From: Pseudomonadota bacterium
GTDB lineage: Bacteria; Pseudomonadota; Gammaproteobacteria; Steroidobacterales; Steroidobacteraceae
Assembly (NCBI GenBank): GCA_947454665.1
Contig: CANGMU010000062.1
Coordinates: 1-10,563, forward strand
Length of the DNA stretch: 10,563 nt
Direction: 5' to 3'
Part shown: positions 1-9,429 of the stretch, in pieces
Layout: every line of letters starts with the position of its first letter
Numbering within the stretch: position 1 is the first letter of the stretch
Program-made: the position numbers and the translations under genes
Notes under the pieces: model-generated
The model's input: the letters and a program-made list of their open reading frames with translations, nothing else
What the model was told of the DNA's origin: nothing
Database searches by the model: none

Positions 1-595
1 CATGCCGGAAGGCCCTTATCGCGAGCTGATGCTCGACCGCCTGGCCGAGGCCATCGGCGTCAGCGCGGAGCGTTTCATGAAGATCGTCGGGCCGGTGGCT
101 GCGCCGCCAGCGGGCGACACCTCACAGCCCATCAAACGCAACGCGATGCCCGGTGCGACGACGGGCCGCAGCGCCGGTCGCGGCGGCCTGGTGCGCCAGG
201 CCGTGCAGCAGCTGTTGCACTTCCCGGAAGCCGCAACGCGCATCGATGCCGCACAACGCGCGGCGCTCGCGCAAATCGAGGTGCCGGGCGTTGATGTCCT
301 GCATCGACTGCTCGAGGAACTCATCGCGCGTCCTGCCGCAAACACCGGTCAGGTGCTGGAACGCTTCCGGGACGATGCCCCGCTGGCCGAACGCCTTGCG
401 CGGCTGGCTGCCGCCGAGATGATCACGCCCGATGCCAAGGCCGCGGGCAACGAAGTGGCCACCGCGGTGAAGAAACTGATCGAGGCAGGCTGGTCGGCCC
501 GCATTGACGTGCTGCTGGAGAAGTCGCGCAGCGCGGGTCTGGACGATGACGAAAAGCGGGAACTCAGTGCACTGATGGCACGGCCGCGCGGCTGA
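1..595 (+). CDS. dnaG: DNA primase DnaG, C-terminal part (5' end outside window)
   Basis: Only about the last 197 codons are present; the reading frame enters from the left edge, so the methionine at base 2 is internal and not the start. The first visible residues (PEGPYRELMLDRLAEAIGV) match the end of the primase catalytic core. A Pro/Gly/Arg-rich linker follows (about visible residues 33-60), then a helical domain (about 62-190: VRQAVQQLLHFPEAA, VLHRLLEELI, LIEAGWSARIDVLLEKS). That domain corresponds to the DnaB-helicase-binding domain of primases. The family makes RNA primers at the replication fork and is recruited by DnaB through this C-terminal domain. In many proteobacteria dnaG lies directly upstream of rpoD; here rpoD follows only after about 3 kb. 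The stop codon lies 32 bp inside the 3' end of the convergent kinase-like gene. Identification rests on the core motif, domain order and rpoD nearby. Confidence 0.9.
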   Translation, partial: MPEGPYRELMLDRLAEAIGVSAERFMKIVGPVAAPPAGDTSQPIKRNAMPGATTGRSAGRGGLVRQAVQQLLHFPEAATRIDAAQRAALAQIEVPGVDVLHRLLEELIARPAANTGQVLERFRDDAPLAERLARLAAAEMITPDAKAAGNEVATAVKKLIEAGWSARIDVLLEKSRSAGLDDDEKRELSALMARPRG

Positions 596-2099
596 CGTCC
601 GCAAGCCGAGGCCACAGCACTTCGATGGTGGTCCCGCCATCGGGCGTGGAGTCGACGCGGAAGGTCCCGCCGCTGAACTCGGCCAGTTCCCTAATCATCG
701 ACAGTCCCGGCGATCCGGCGACGTCGCCCGTCGCCAGGCCAATGCCGTCGTACTCGATCGCCAGCAACAGGGCGATGTCACCGGGGACCAGGGCAACCCC
801 CACGTTCCTCGCGCCAGCAGGCTGCACAGCATGGTTCAGGGACTCCTGGACGATGCGATAAATGGGCAACCAGAGGTTCTTCGGTACGTTGCGGTCATCG
901 ATGGCACAACTGACGCTGACATCCTTGCCGAAGGGTCCCTCCGACCACGCCGCGCACAGGGCCGTCAAGTTTTTCGAAAGTCTGAGCTTTTCGAGGTTGT
1001 CCGTGCCCTGCGCACTGTCCATGGCAGGCCTATCACGAGCGAGCCCCTGTATCAGCGCGAGGCAACGCCCGAGCTCGTCAAGCGCAGTGCCGCTACCGCC
1101 ACGGCGCAAGGCATCCATCGCACTCTCGATGCCGAGCTGTGCAGCGGACAGCGTATGAGCCAGCGACTCCCGTAACTGTTCGGAAAACTGCCGGTGCGCC
1201 TGCACCGCTTTCTCGGCATGTTGCTTGCGCAGGGCGCGTTCTGCCTCGGACACCTCCGAAATCGAAAAGACGATCCGTGCGCCGCGTCCCATGCGGGCCG
1301 CCTTGTATCGCAGGTGTATGGCCCAATCGGCATCACGCTGATCATCACGTGCGTAGACGACGACCTTGCGGTGCCGTGGAATCGCATCAAGTGCCACCGC
1401 GAGGCGTTTCCCGAAAGGGCACTTCGGATCACTGCATCCGGAATGCAGCAGGGAATGGATCGACCGACCCAGGCCCGCTCCGGCGACCCGCGTCCACGAG
1501 CGGTTGACGCGCAGGACGCGTCCCGCCGCGTCCGCGAGCCCGACGAGCGCAGGCAGCCCATCGGCCACCGTTTCCCACTCGCGCTTGGCGCGGCGGATCG
1601 CGATCGACACGGCGTCGGCAGGCTCCCGCGCCGCCGCACCGCCTGCAGCCGGGCGCAGCAGTTCCATGAACTGGGCGGCGAGTTGGGCAAGGAGGTCCCT
1701 CGTGACGGCGGGGACGCGCCCCGCGAGCACGACCATCTGGAGGGGCCCGGAATCAGCAGGCAGGGCCGCGCAGGCCAATGCACCGACGCCACCCACGTTC
1801 TCGGTGATGAACACCTGGCCCGGAGTTGCCGCGGCCTCGACAAAACTGGCGATCGTCGCCCGCGGGCCGACCCGGCCAACTGGCAGGAGCGGCAACTCAT
1901 GGGACAGCACCGTCCTGAACGGCTCGTCGAGCCGGGCGCGCTCCAGGGCGGCGAAACTCAGGATCTGCAGGGGCGCGACGAACTCATCGAGCGCAGCCTT
2001 GGCGACCTGCGCCCAGGTGCCAGTCCCTTTCGCCATGTCCTGCACGCACCGCGCGAGGGTCGGCAACACAAACTCTGGTTCGGACCCTTCGGCGTACAT
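564..2099 (-). CDS. Degenerate NarX/HPK7-type sensor histidine kinase (likely pseudokinase) with GAF-like and PAS domains
   Basis: Numbering is for the 516-residue version starting at the TTG at 2112-2114. I prefer the ATG at 2097-2099 (511 residues, weak GAAGA 8 nt upstream). Residues about 15-155 look GAF-like. Residues about 178-290 are PAS-like (GLPALVGLADAAGRVLRVN) and carry H224-x2-C227-x4-C232. Residues 295-365 form the helical dimerisation segment, and about 415-503 a HATPase-like domain ending GGTTIEVLWP. There is no membrane segment, so it should be cytoplasmic. The family autophosphorylates a His in LHDELGQ and passes phosphate to a response regulator. Here the aligned stretch reads LRESLAHTLSA, with Arg315 for His. 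The N-box reads RIVQESLNHA, with His428 for Asn. The G1 box reads EYDGIG, with Tyr455 for the first Asp. Catalysis is therefore doubtful, and no response regulator lies next to it. It is divergent from dinB and overlaps dnaG by 32 bp at the 3' end. A regulatory or ligand-sensing role is inference. Confidence 0.75.
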   Translation of the reverse strand: MYAEGSEPEFVLPTLARCVQDMAKGTGTWAQVAKAALDEFVAPLQILSFAALERARLDEPFRTVLSHELPLLPVGRVGPRATIASFVEAAATPGQVFITENVGGVGALACAALPADSGPLQMVVLAGRVPAVTRDLLAQLAAQFMELLRPAAGGAAAREPADAVSIAIRRAKREWETVADGLPALVGLADAAGRVLRVNRSWTRVAGAGLGRSIHSLLHSGCSDPKCPFGKRLAVALDAIPRHRKVVVYARDDQRDADWAIHLRYKAARMGRGARIVFSISEVSEAERALRKQHAEKAVQAHRQFSEQLRESLAHTLSAAQLGIESAMDALRRGGSGTALDELGRCLALIQGLARDRPAMDSAQGTDNLEKLRLSKNLTALCAAWSEGPFGKDVSVSCAIDDRNVPKNLWLPIYRIVQESLNHAVQPAGARNVGVALVPGDIALLLAIEYDGIGLATGDVAGSPGLSMIRELAEFSGGTFRVDSTPDGGTTIEVLWPRLADVSRAAVPSVH

Positions 2100-2276
2100 C
2101 GCGGAAATCTTCAACCCCAGGTTGTTCCGGCAAGGCGAGTCACTTCAATGATCCATGCTGGCCAAACAGGAGTCATCTCACCACCCCCATCTGGAGGTGA
2201 TGGCCGCAACCTGGACGGGACGCGGTTTCGTCGCCGGTATTGCTGGCGCACAATCCGGCGCGAACCAGACCGCAGC

Positions 2277-2282
2277 GGGAGG
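2277..2282 (+). promoter_or_regulatory. Shine-Dalgarno of dinB that decides the TTG start
   Basis: GGGAGG lies 7 nt before the TTG at 2290. It is the only good ribosome binding site near the 5' end of dinB, and it places the start right before the conserved ILHADMDAFY strand. A CACAAT at 2249-2254 could be a weak -10 box, but its -35 partner is poor. Confidence 0.7.
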
Positions 2283-2289
2283 CACAGGG

Positions 2290-3465
2290 TTGACCGCGAC
2301 ACGAAGCATCCTCCATGCCGACATGGACGCCTTCTATGCGTCCGTCGAGCAGGGCGATGACCCCGCACTGCGCGGCCTGCCGCTGATCGTCGGCGGCACC
2401 GGGGGGCGGGGCGTCGTCGCTGCCGCCAGTTACGAGGTGCGCAAGTTCGGCGTGCGCTCGGCAATGCCGATGCGTCAGGCGCTCGCGCTCTGCCCGCATG
2501 CCGTCGTGCGGCGGCCCCGCTTCGACCGCTACCAGGCCGTGTCGCGACAGGTCTTCGCGGTCTTCCACCGCTTCACGCCGTTGGTCCAAGGCCTTTCGCT
2601 GGACGAAGCCTTCCTCGATGTCACCGCGAGCCAGGCCTTGCATGGTTCTGCCGCGGATATCGCCCTCGCGATCAAAACCCAGGTTCGGGCCGAAACGGGC
2701 CTGACGATTTCGGTCGGCGTCGCGCCCAACAAGCTCGTCGCCAAGATCGCTTCCGACCTCGACAAACCCGACGGACTCACCGTCGTCACGCCCGACCGCG
2801 TGCAGGTGGTGCTCGACCCCTTGCCTGTGAAACGTCTGCCCGGCCTGGGGCGCAAGAAGGGCGATGCGTTGCTGGCGGCCGGCATCCGCACGCTGGGCGA
2901 ACTGCGGCGCGCGAGCGATGCGCAACTGTGGCCGCACTTCGGACGCGACGCAGCCCGCATCCGCGATCGCGCGGCCGGTCTCGACGATCGCCCCGTCTCG
3001 CCGGACCACGACGAGAAATCGGTCAGCGCCGAAGAGACCTTCGAACGCGATCTCACCGACGGTGCCGCCCAGCGGGCCGCCCTGCTGCGCCTGGCCGACA
3101 AGACCGCTGCGCGCCTGCGGGCCAAGGGTCTGTGTGCAGGCGTCGTCCAGGTGAAGCTGCGCGAGCACGATTTCCGCACGCACAGCCGGCAGCGACCACT
3201 CGTTCCCCCCGCGCAGGATTCCCGGGCGATCGGGCAGGCGGCATTGATGCTGCTGGAGGCCTGGCGTCGCGAACACCCCGGAGCCAAGCTGCGCCTCGTC
3301 GGCGTGGGCACAGCGGATCTGGGCGCCCCGGCACAGCCAGATCTTTTCGGAGCCGCCGAGTCGCCCGGCAACGCCAAGCTGGACCACGCCCTGGACGCGA
3401 TCCGCGAACGCTTCGGAAATACTGCGGTGCGTCGGGCCGGAAACCTGCCCAAGCCGGGCGATTAA
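2290..3465 (+). CDS. dinB: DNA polymerase IV (Y-family translesion polymerase)
   Basis: The protein is 391 residues from a TTG start. DinB is an error-prone Y-family polymerase that copies past damaged bases and is held at the fork by the beta clamp. Seen here: the N-terminal catalytic motif HADMDAFYASVE (Asp11; Tyr16 at the steric-gate position); SLDEAFLD with the second catalytic pair Asp105/Glu106; the palm motif GVAPNKLVAKIASD (143-156); the thumb helix-hairpin-helix LPGLGRKKG (183-191); and a little-finger domain from about 240. QPDLF (349-353) fits the beta-clamp-binding consensus. The TTG at 2290 is chosen because GGGAGG lies 7 nt upstream and the protein then begins just before the first conserved strand. 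Starting at the upstream ATG (2155) would add 45 residues unlike any DinB N-terminus. The gene sits between dnaG and rpoD, divergent from the kinase-like gene. I saw no CTGT-N8-ACAG LexA box upstream, so SOS control is not evident. Confidence 0.93.
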   Translation: MTATRSILHADMDAFYASVEQGDDPALRGLPLIVGGTGGRGVVAAASYEVRKFGVRSAMPMRQALALCPHAVVRRPRFDRYQAVSRQVFAVFHRFTPLVQGLSLDEAFLDVTASQALHGSAADIALAIKTQVRAETGLTISVGVAPNKLVAKIASDLDKPDGLTVVTPDRVQVVLDPLPVKRLPGLGRKKGDALLAAGIRTLGELRRASDAQLWPHFGRDAARIRDRAAGLDDRPVSPDHDEKSVSAEETFERDLTDGAAQRAALLRLADKTAARLRAKGLCAGVVQVKLREHDFRTHSRQRPLVPPAQDSRAIGQAALMLLEAWRREHPGAKLRLVGVGTADLGAPAQPDLFGAAESPGNAKLDHALDAIRERFGNTAVRRAGNLPKPGD

Positions 3466-3509
3466 GCCGCCTTGATGCAAGGATCGGGCCTTGACGGCAC
3501 ACCGCCGGC

Positions 3510-3539
3510 ATGGCAAACGGGTCGACCGCCGACTATAAT
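3510..3539 (+). promoter_or_regulatory. Sigma-70-type promoter of rpoD
   Basis: A perfect -10 hexamer TATAAT sits at 3534-3539. The best -35 match is ATGGCA at 3510-3515 (4 of 6 to TTGACA) with an 18-bp spacer. Transcription would begin near 3546, leaving a leader of about 28 nt before the rpoD ATG. It lies in the 108-bp gap after dinB, so rpoD can be expressed independently of dinB and dnaG. This also rules out an rpoD start at 3472, upstream of the promoter. Confidence 0.65.
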
Positions 3540-3573
3540 TGTCGGTTACCCCTCACAGGAACTCACCCTCCCG

Positions 3574-5868
<2,295 letters not shown>

Positions 5869-5898
5869 TCCTGTCGCCCCCTCGGGTGGCTTGATCTG

Positions 5899-5932
5899 CA
5901 ACAAGGCCCGCTTCGTGCGGGCCTTGTTGTTT
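5899..5932 (+). terminator. Rho-independent terminator of rpoD
   Basis: A perfect 13-bp stem (CAACAAGGCCCGC at 5899-5911 with GCGGGCCTTGTTG at 5917-5929) encloses a 5-nt TTCGT loop and is followed by TTT. It begins 30 bp after the rpoD stop. It sits between convergent rpoD and the NmrA-like gene, so the hairpin may also slow transcription from the other side. The minus strand lacks a T-run after the stem. Confidence 0.85.
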
Positions 5933-5960
5933 CAGACGGCACCCTCCGGCAAGCCCATCC

Positions 5961-6875
5961 TCAGTCCGGATCCCACTCCGCGCGCGTGGCGATCAGCACC
6001 TCTCGCAGCGACTTCGGCGGATGCCCGGTGAGTCGCTGGACATCATCGGTCAGGATGTCGAACACGCCTTCCTTGAGGGCCTGGCAGAAGGACAGCATGT
6101 CCTCGCTGACCCAGGGGATGGGCGACTCCGGCGTCAGGTCCGCAACGGTACGCGGAACGCCCATGGCGTCGAAGATCGCCTGCATCGCTTCGTGGGAGAC
6201 GGTTCGGGTTTCAATCGGACGGCCGGAGATTTCCGCGGCCAGGTCCATCGCCTCGCGCTGGCTCAGGGACTCCGGACCGGTCGGCGTGTAGGTCGTGTTC
6301 GGTTCACCCGCGCCGAGCAGCAGCGCCACGGCGCAATCGACGCAGTCATCCCGCGACACGAAACCGACCTTGCCCTCGCCCGCACTGGTTTCATACAGCC
6401 CCGTGACGATCGCGAACTTCGCCATCGCGATACCGACGGCCTCCGCGTACTGGCTGTCCTCGAGGAAGTTCCAGGAGAGGCCCGACTCGCGGATACGCTG
6501 TTCGGTGGCGAAGTGATCGATCTTCACCATCGACGGATTGAGCGGATCGGCCGCAGCCACGATCGACGTATAGACAATGTGCTTCACGCCCGCACGCTTC
6601 GCCGCATCGACCGCGTTGTAATGGGATTCGATGCGCGCGCCCACCTGGTTGGTGCTGACCAACAGCATGCGCTCCGCCCCCGCAAAGGCCATATCCAGCG
6701 AGACGGGGTCATCGAAATCCGCTGCACGAACGCTGACGCCTCGTGCTGCGAGGTCTGCCAGTTTCGCAGGATCGCGCGTGGTCAGGATCAGGTCGCTGGC
6801 GGGGATGCATGCCAGCAACTTCTCGGCGGCCTGTCGGCCGAACTGTCCCCCGGCACCGGTGACGAGAATCTTCAT
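5961..6875 (-). CDS. NmrA-family NAD(P)-binding oxidoreductase, QOR2 (YtfG)-like
   Basis: The protein is 304 residues with an ATG start and GAGG 10 nt upstream. It begins with a Rossmann fold: KILVTGAGGQFG gives G7-x2-G10-x2-G13, and TTRDPAKL (32-39) places Arg34 where NADP(H) binders hold the 2'-phosphate. HIVYTSIVAA and the closing LTGHPPKSLREVL are features shared with E. coli quinone oxidoreductase 2 (YtfG). That family reduces quinones with NADPH, although some relatives only sense the nucleotide. It is the last gene of the four-gene oxygenase operon. Its Shine-Dalgarno overlaps the TGA of the SnoaL-like gene, 12 bp upstream, which suggests translational coupling. A plausible job is reduction of a quinone or carbonyl product made by the oxygenases; this is inference. 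The cofactor and family call are good; the substrate is unknown. Confidence 0.85.
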   Translation of the reverse strand: MKILVTGAGGQFGRQAAEKLLACIPASDLILTTRDPAKLADLAARGVSVRAADFDDPVSLDMAFAGAERMLLVSTNQVGARIESHYNAVDAAKRAGVKHIVYTSIVAAADPLNPSMVKIDHFATEQRIRESGLSWNFLEDSQYAEAVGIAMAKFAIVTGLYETSAGEGKVGFVSRDDCVDCAVALLLGAGEPNTTYTPTGPESLSQREAMDLAAEISGRPIETRTVSHEAMQAIFDAMGVPRTVADLTPESPIPWVSEDMLSFCQALKEGVFDILTDDVQRLTGHPPKSLREVLIATRAEWDPD

Positions 6876-6887
6876 GACGGCTTGACC

Positions 6888-7280
6888 TCAGGCTATTGCG
6901 CAACCGGCACGGACGATCTTGCCGTCCTGCAGGTGATAGTGGATGTACTGCGGGATTTCGACGACCTGGCCGACCTGAAGCCCGACGAGGCGGCCCAGGC
7001 CTTGCGCCTCTAGCGTTTCCTGCGTCAGCTCGCGAATGCCTTCCAGCCGCACCACGGCTTCGAGCGCGACCATCTCGTCGCCGCCCTGGAAGGCCGTGAC
7101 ATTCACGCTTTCGGTCGCGTACTGGTGGAAGAAGGCATAGAAATCCCGCACCTCGGCCTTGGTGCGGAAGTGGTAGCCCGCGAAAGCCAGATCGAATTCG
7201 TCGGCCCAGAACGACAGCACGCCGTCGTAATCCTTGGCGTTGAAGCAGGCGAGGTAACGATCGTAATCGGCACGATTCAT
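6888..7280 (-). CDS. SnoaL/NTF2-like small protein
   Basis: The protein is 130 residues. The start is clear: AGAGGA (7287-7292 on the plus strand) lies 6 nt before the ATG, and the ATG overlaps the stop of the preceding oxygenase gene (ATGA). The opening RADYDRYLACFNAKDYDGVLSFWADEFDLAFAG is the typical helix-helix-strand start of SnoaL/NTF2-like proteins. The later KAEVRDFYAFFHQY and a run of beta strands ending in YIHYHLQDGKIVRAGC fit the cone-shaped fold. The family includes isomerases, cyclases, dehydratases, hydroxylating-enzyme partners and simple binding proteins. The fold alone therefore does not give a reaction. Its place between Rieske oxygenases and an NmrA-like protein suggests it acts on, or binds, a pathway intermediate. 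No signal peptide or membrane segment is seen. Confidence 0.75.
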   Translation of the reverse strand: MNRADYDRYLACFNAKDYDGVLSFWADEFDLAFAGYHFRTKAEVRDFYAFFHQYATESVNVTAFQGGDEMVALEAVVRLEGIRELTQETLEAQGLGRLVGLQVGQVVEIPQYIHYHLQDGKIVRAGCAIA

Positions 7281-8341
7281 CGCGATTCCTCTGCAGCGAC
7301 CAGTTTATCCACCATCCGGCGGTACAGCGTCGGCGCCCGGTCGACGTCGAAGAGCACCATTTTGCGCGAGGGATCCGCATCGATGACGCGCTGCTGCGCG
7401 GTCAGCATCTCCCGATCCTCGTTGAACGCGAGGCTGCCAAGATCATAGAAGGCTTGTTTCATTTGCGCAGCGCCCGGTTGATTGTCCCAGGGCCCGAAGC
7501 AGAAGAAATATGTCGTCTTCTTGTGGGTGATCGGCGTGACGGCCTGCGAGGTATAGCTCGCAAAGATCGGCGCTTCGGTCGGCCGGTCCGCTCCGGCGCG
7601 CTCGGCGGCGCCCACTTGGAAATACCGCGTGTGCAACAGGAAGTAGCCCGGCACCAGGTAATCGAAGCTCGTCAGCACGTCGCAGAGCGGACCCACGATC
7701 GGGGCCTGCGGTGGCGGAGTGGGTGCATCCTTCATCCAGCGCTCCACGCGCACACCGTTGGGCAGCTGCGAAATGCGCAGATCAGCCTCGGCCCAGGCCT
7801 TGTTGCTGGCTGAACTGCCACCGCCAAAGCTGTTCCGGTGCAACCAGGCAATGTGCGAAAGGTCCAGCAGGTTGTCCTGGATCAGCTCGTAATAGACGTC
7901 GTAGTCCATGAAGCCGGGCAGCATGTGCCAACCCGGATTCTCGTAACCGATGAACGGCGGCAGCAAGGCCTCATCCGCCTTGGACGCCTCACCCATCCAT
8001 ACGAACACCGCGCTCTCGCGCTCGACCACCGGGTAGGCACGGGCGCAGAGCGCCTTCGGCTTCGCGTTGCTGCCGGGCACCTCGACGCAGGCACCGGCGC
8101 CGCTGAACTTCAAGCCGTGATAGAGGCAGCGCAGGTCGTCACCCTCCACCTGCCCCAACGACAGGGGCGCAAGCCGATGGGGGCAGCGATCCTCCAGCAC
8201 GACGAGCTTGTCGTCGGACTGGCGGTAAAACACCAGCCGCTCGTCCAGCAGCATCCCGGGCGTCGGCTTGCCGGCCGGGAAATCCTTGCACCAGCCCGCC
8301 ATGTACCAGGCGTTTCTCACATAGCGGACGTCGTAACTCAT
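7277..8341 (-). CDS. Rieske non-heme iron oxygenase, alpha subunit (vanillate O-demethylase/VanA-like), second of the pair
   Basis: The protein is 354 residues. An N-terminal Rieske [2Fe-2S] domain has ligands C53-x-H55 and C72-x2-H75 (CPHRLAPLS and CLYHGLKF). The catalytic domain has D160-x2-H163-x4-H168 (DNLLDLSHIAWLH), where the two His bind mononuclear iron and the Asp bridges to the Rieske centre of a neighbouring subunit. Glu308/Asp309 (FNEDREML) sits where the third iron ligand is expected. Size and the NLLDLSH signature fit the single-component oxygenases of the vanillate, dicamba and toluenesulfonate demethylase type. These hydroxylate or demethylate small aromatic or cyclic substrates using electrons from a separate reductase. 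The gene overlaps the upstream oxygenase gene by ATGA and has no clear Shine-Dalgarno, so it is probably translated by coupling. The substrate is unknown, and no reductase gene is present in the window. Confidence 0.92.
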   Translation of the reverse strand: MSYDVRYVRNAWYMAGWCKDFPAGKPTPGMLLDERLVFYRQSDDKLVVLEDRCPHRLAPLSLGQVEGDDLRCLYHGLKFSGAGACVEVPGSNAKPKALCARAYPVVERESAVFVWMGEASKADEALLPPFIGYENPGWHMLPGFMDYDVYYELIQDNLLDLSHIAWLHRNSFGGGSSASNKAWAEADLRISQLPNGVRVERWMKDAPTPPPQAPIVGPLCDVLTSFDYLVPGYFLLHTRYFQVGAAERAGADRPTEAPIFASYTSQAVTPITHKKTTYFFCFGPWDNQPGAAQMKQAFYDLGSLAFNEDREMLTAQQRVIDADPSRKMVLFDVDRAPTLYRRMVDKLVAAEESR

Positions 8342-9420
8342 GACGTCGTCTTTGCTGCCGCTTCGACGGCCTCTTTGTCCATCATGGCCTGCAGAACGCG
8401 TCGCCCCATCACGGCCGTTGTGTCACTGCGCAGCATCAGCTCCTGCGGCAGGTCATCCATGGTGCCCACGATCTTTTCGATCGCTTCGGTCGCGAAGATG
8501 TCCTCGGCAATGACGGGTTTCAGATATTCGACCATGAACTCCACACCCTCGCGATCGGGCGAACCCATCGCGAAGAAATAGCTCGTCGAGGTCTTGGTGG
8601 CCGGTGTCACGGCGTGCCACACGCGGCTGGACGCCAGTTTTTCTCCTGCACGCGGCTGCCCTTCCGGCACCGTGCTGTCGCCGATGCCGGCATGGAAGCC
8701 CGGATAGAAGAAGTCCATGCCGGAGAGGCGATCGAGCAGTCCGTCATAGCCCCAGCGTTCGCGAATGGCCGGCGTAGCGGGCGTGTTCTTCATGATGCGA
8801 TGGCTGCGCAGGCGCCGGTCCGTCTGGTCGCGCATTTCCGGCGTGGCGGCGTCATCGGCCGTACCAATGCTGCCACTGTGCAGGAAGCCAAGGTGCGAGA
8901 GATCCAGCAGATTGTCGTTCAACAACTGGTAACGCCCGTTCACGTGGTTCATGTAGAAGGGCTTGGCATGGAAATCCGGACCGGGCGTGTAGCCGATCTC
9001 TTCCATCGTCGGGATCAGCGACTCGTCCGCCTTGTCCGGATCGCCGGGCCAGATCCACGCCCACAGCCCACGTTCCACGAGCGGATAGGCCTTGATCGAC
9101 AGCACGCCCGGCACGGTCTTCTGGCTCGGGATCAGGGTGCATTTGCCGTCCGCGCCGAAGGTGATGCCGTGATAGCCGCACTGGATCGCATCGCCCACGC
9201 GCTTGCTGTCGCCGAGCGGAAAGTGACGGTGCGGGCAGCGGCCTTCGACGGCGACCGCGGTGCCGTCGGCCTTTCGATAGAGCACGACCGGCTGGTTCAG
9301 GATCCAGCGGCTCAGCAGCTTGTCGCCGATCTCTTCGCAGAACGCCGCGACGTACCAACCATTCCTGGGTGCATAGCTGCCTGGCTTGAACGGATACATG
9401 GCCCCACCCGGTTTCGTCAT
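8338..9420 (-). CDS. Rieske non-heme iron oxygenase, alpha subunit (vanillate O-demethylase-like), first gene of the operon
   Basis: The protein is 360 residues from the ATG at 9418-9420. A second in-frame ATG at 9397-9399 (353 residues, MYPFKPGSYAPRNGWYVAA) also fits, with GGGTGGGG just upstream. The first ATG has no Shine-Dalgarno and lies only 9 bp from the palindromic operator, so the start is unsettled. Rieske ligands are C62-x-H64 and C81-x2-H84 (CPHRHFPL, CGYHGITF). The mononuclear iron motif is D173-x2-H176-x4-H181 (DNLLDLSHLGFLH), with Glu306/Asp307 as the likely third-ligand region. All expected catalytic residues are present. It clearly differs from the next oxygenase outside the motifs, so the pair are diverged paralogues rather than a recent duplication. 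As the promoter-proximal gene it is the one most directly controlled by the divergent TetR protein. Partner reductase and substrate are unknown. Confidence 0.92.
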   Translation of the reverse strand: MTKPGGAMYPFKPGSYAPRNGWYVAAFCEEIGDKLLSRWILNQPVVLYRKADGTAVAVEGRCPHRHFPLGDSKRVGDAIQCGYHGITFGADGKCTLIPSQKTVPGVLSIKAYPLVERGLWAWIWPGDPDKADESLIPTMEEIGYTPGPDFHAKPFYMNHVNGRYQLLNDNLLDLSHLGFLHSGSIGTADDAATPEMRDQTDRRLRSHRIMKNTPATPAIRERWGYDGLLDRLSGMDFFYPGFHAGIGDSTVPEGQPRAGEKLASSRVWHAVTPATKTSTSYFFAMGSPDREGVEFMVEYLKPVIAEDIFATEAIEKIVGTMDDLPQELMLRSDTTAVMGRRVLQAMMDKEAVEAAAKTTS

Positions 9421-9429
9421 TTTCGAAGG

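Noticed and set aside
2158..2173. CTG-N6-CAG near 2158-2173 as a LexA/SOS box for dinB
   Set aside because: The spacing is 6, not the 10 of the known CTG-N10-CAG operator, and the flanking AT-rich core is missing.
2117..2214. CCAGGTTG (2117) and CAACCTGG (2207) as an inverted repeat in the divergent region
   Set aside because: Only 8 bp per arm with 82 bp between them and no extension; easily chance.
1194..2360. A 388-codon plus-strand frame running through the kinase-like gene into dinB
   Set aside because: Its product is Arg/Pro-rich with no domain, and it overlaps two genes with clear domains.
3491..3496. TTGACG as the -35 box of the rpoD promoter
   Set aside because: It lies 37 bp from the TATAAT, far outside the usual 16-18 bp spacing.
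2173..3516. A 447-codon open frame on the minus strand opposite dinB
   Set aside because: It is the antisense shadow of a GC-rich real gene. DinB on the plus strand has every catalytic motif, and the minus-strand product has no recognisable domain.
6021..7013. Plus-strand frames opposite the NmrA-like and SnoaL-like genes
   Set aside because: They have no domain content, whereas the minus-strand genes have clear motifs, ribosome binding sites and operon overlaps.
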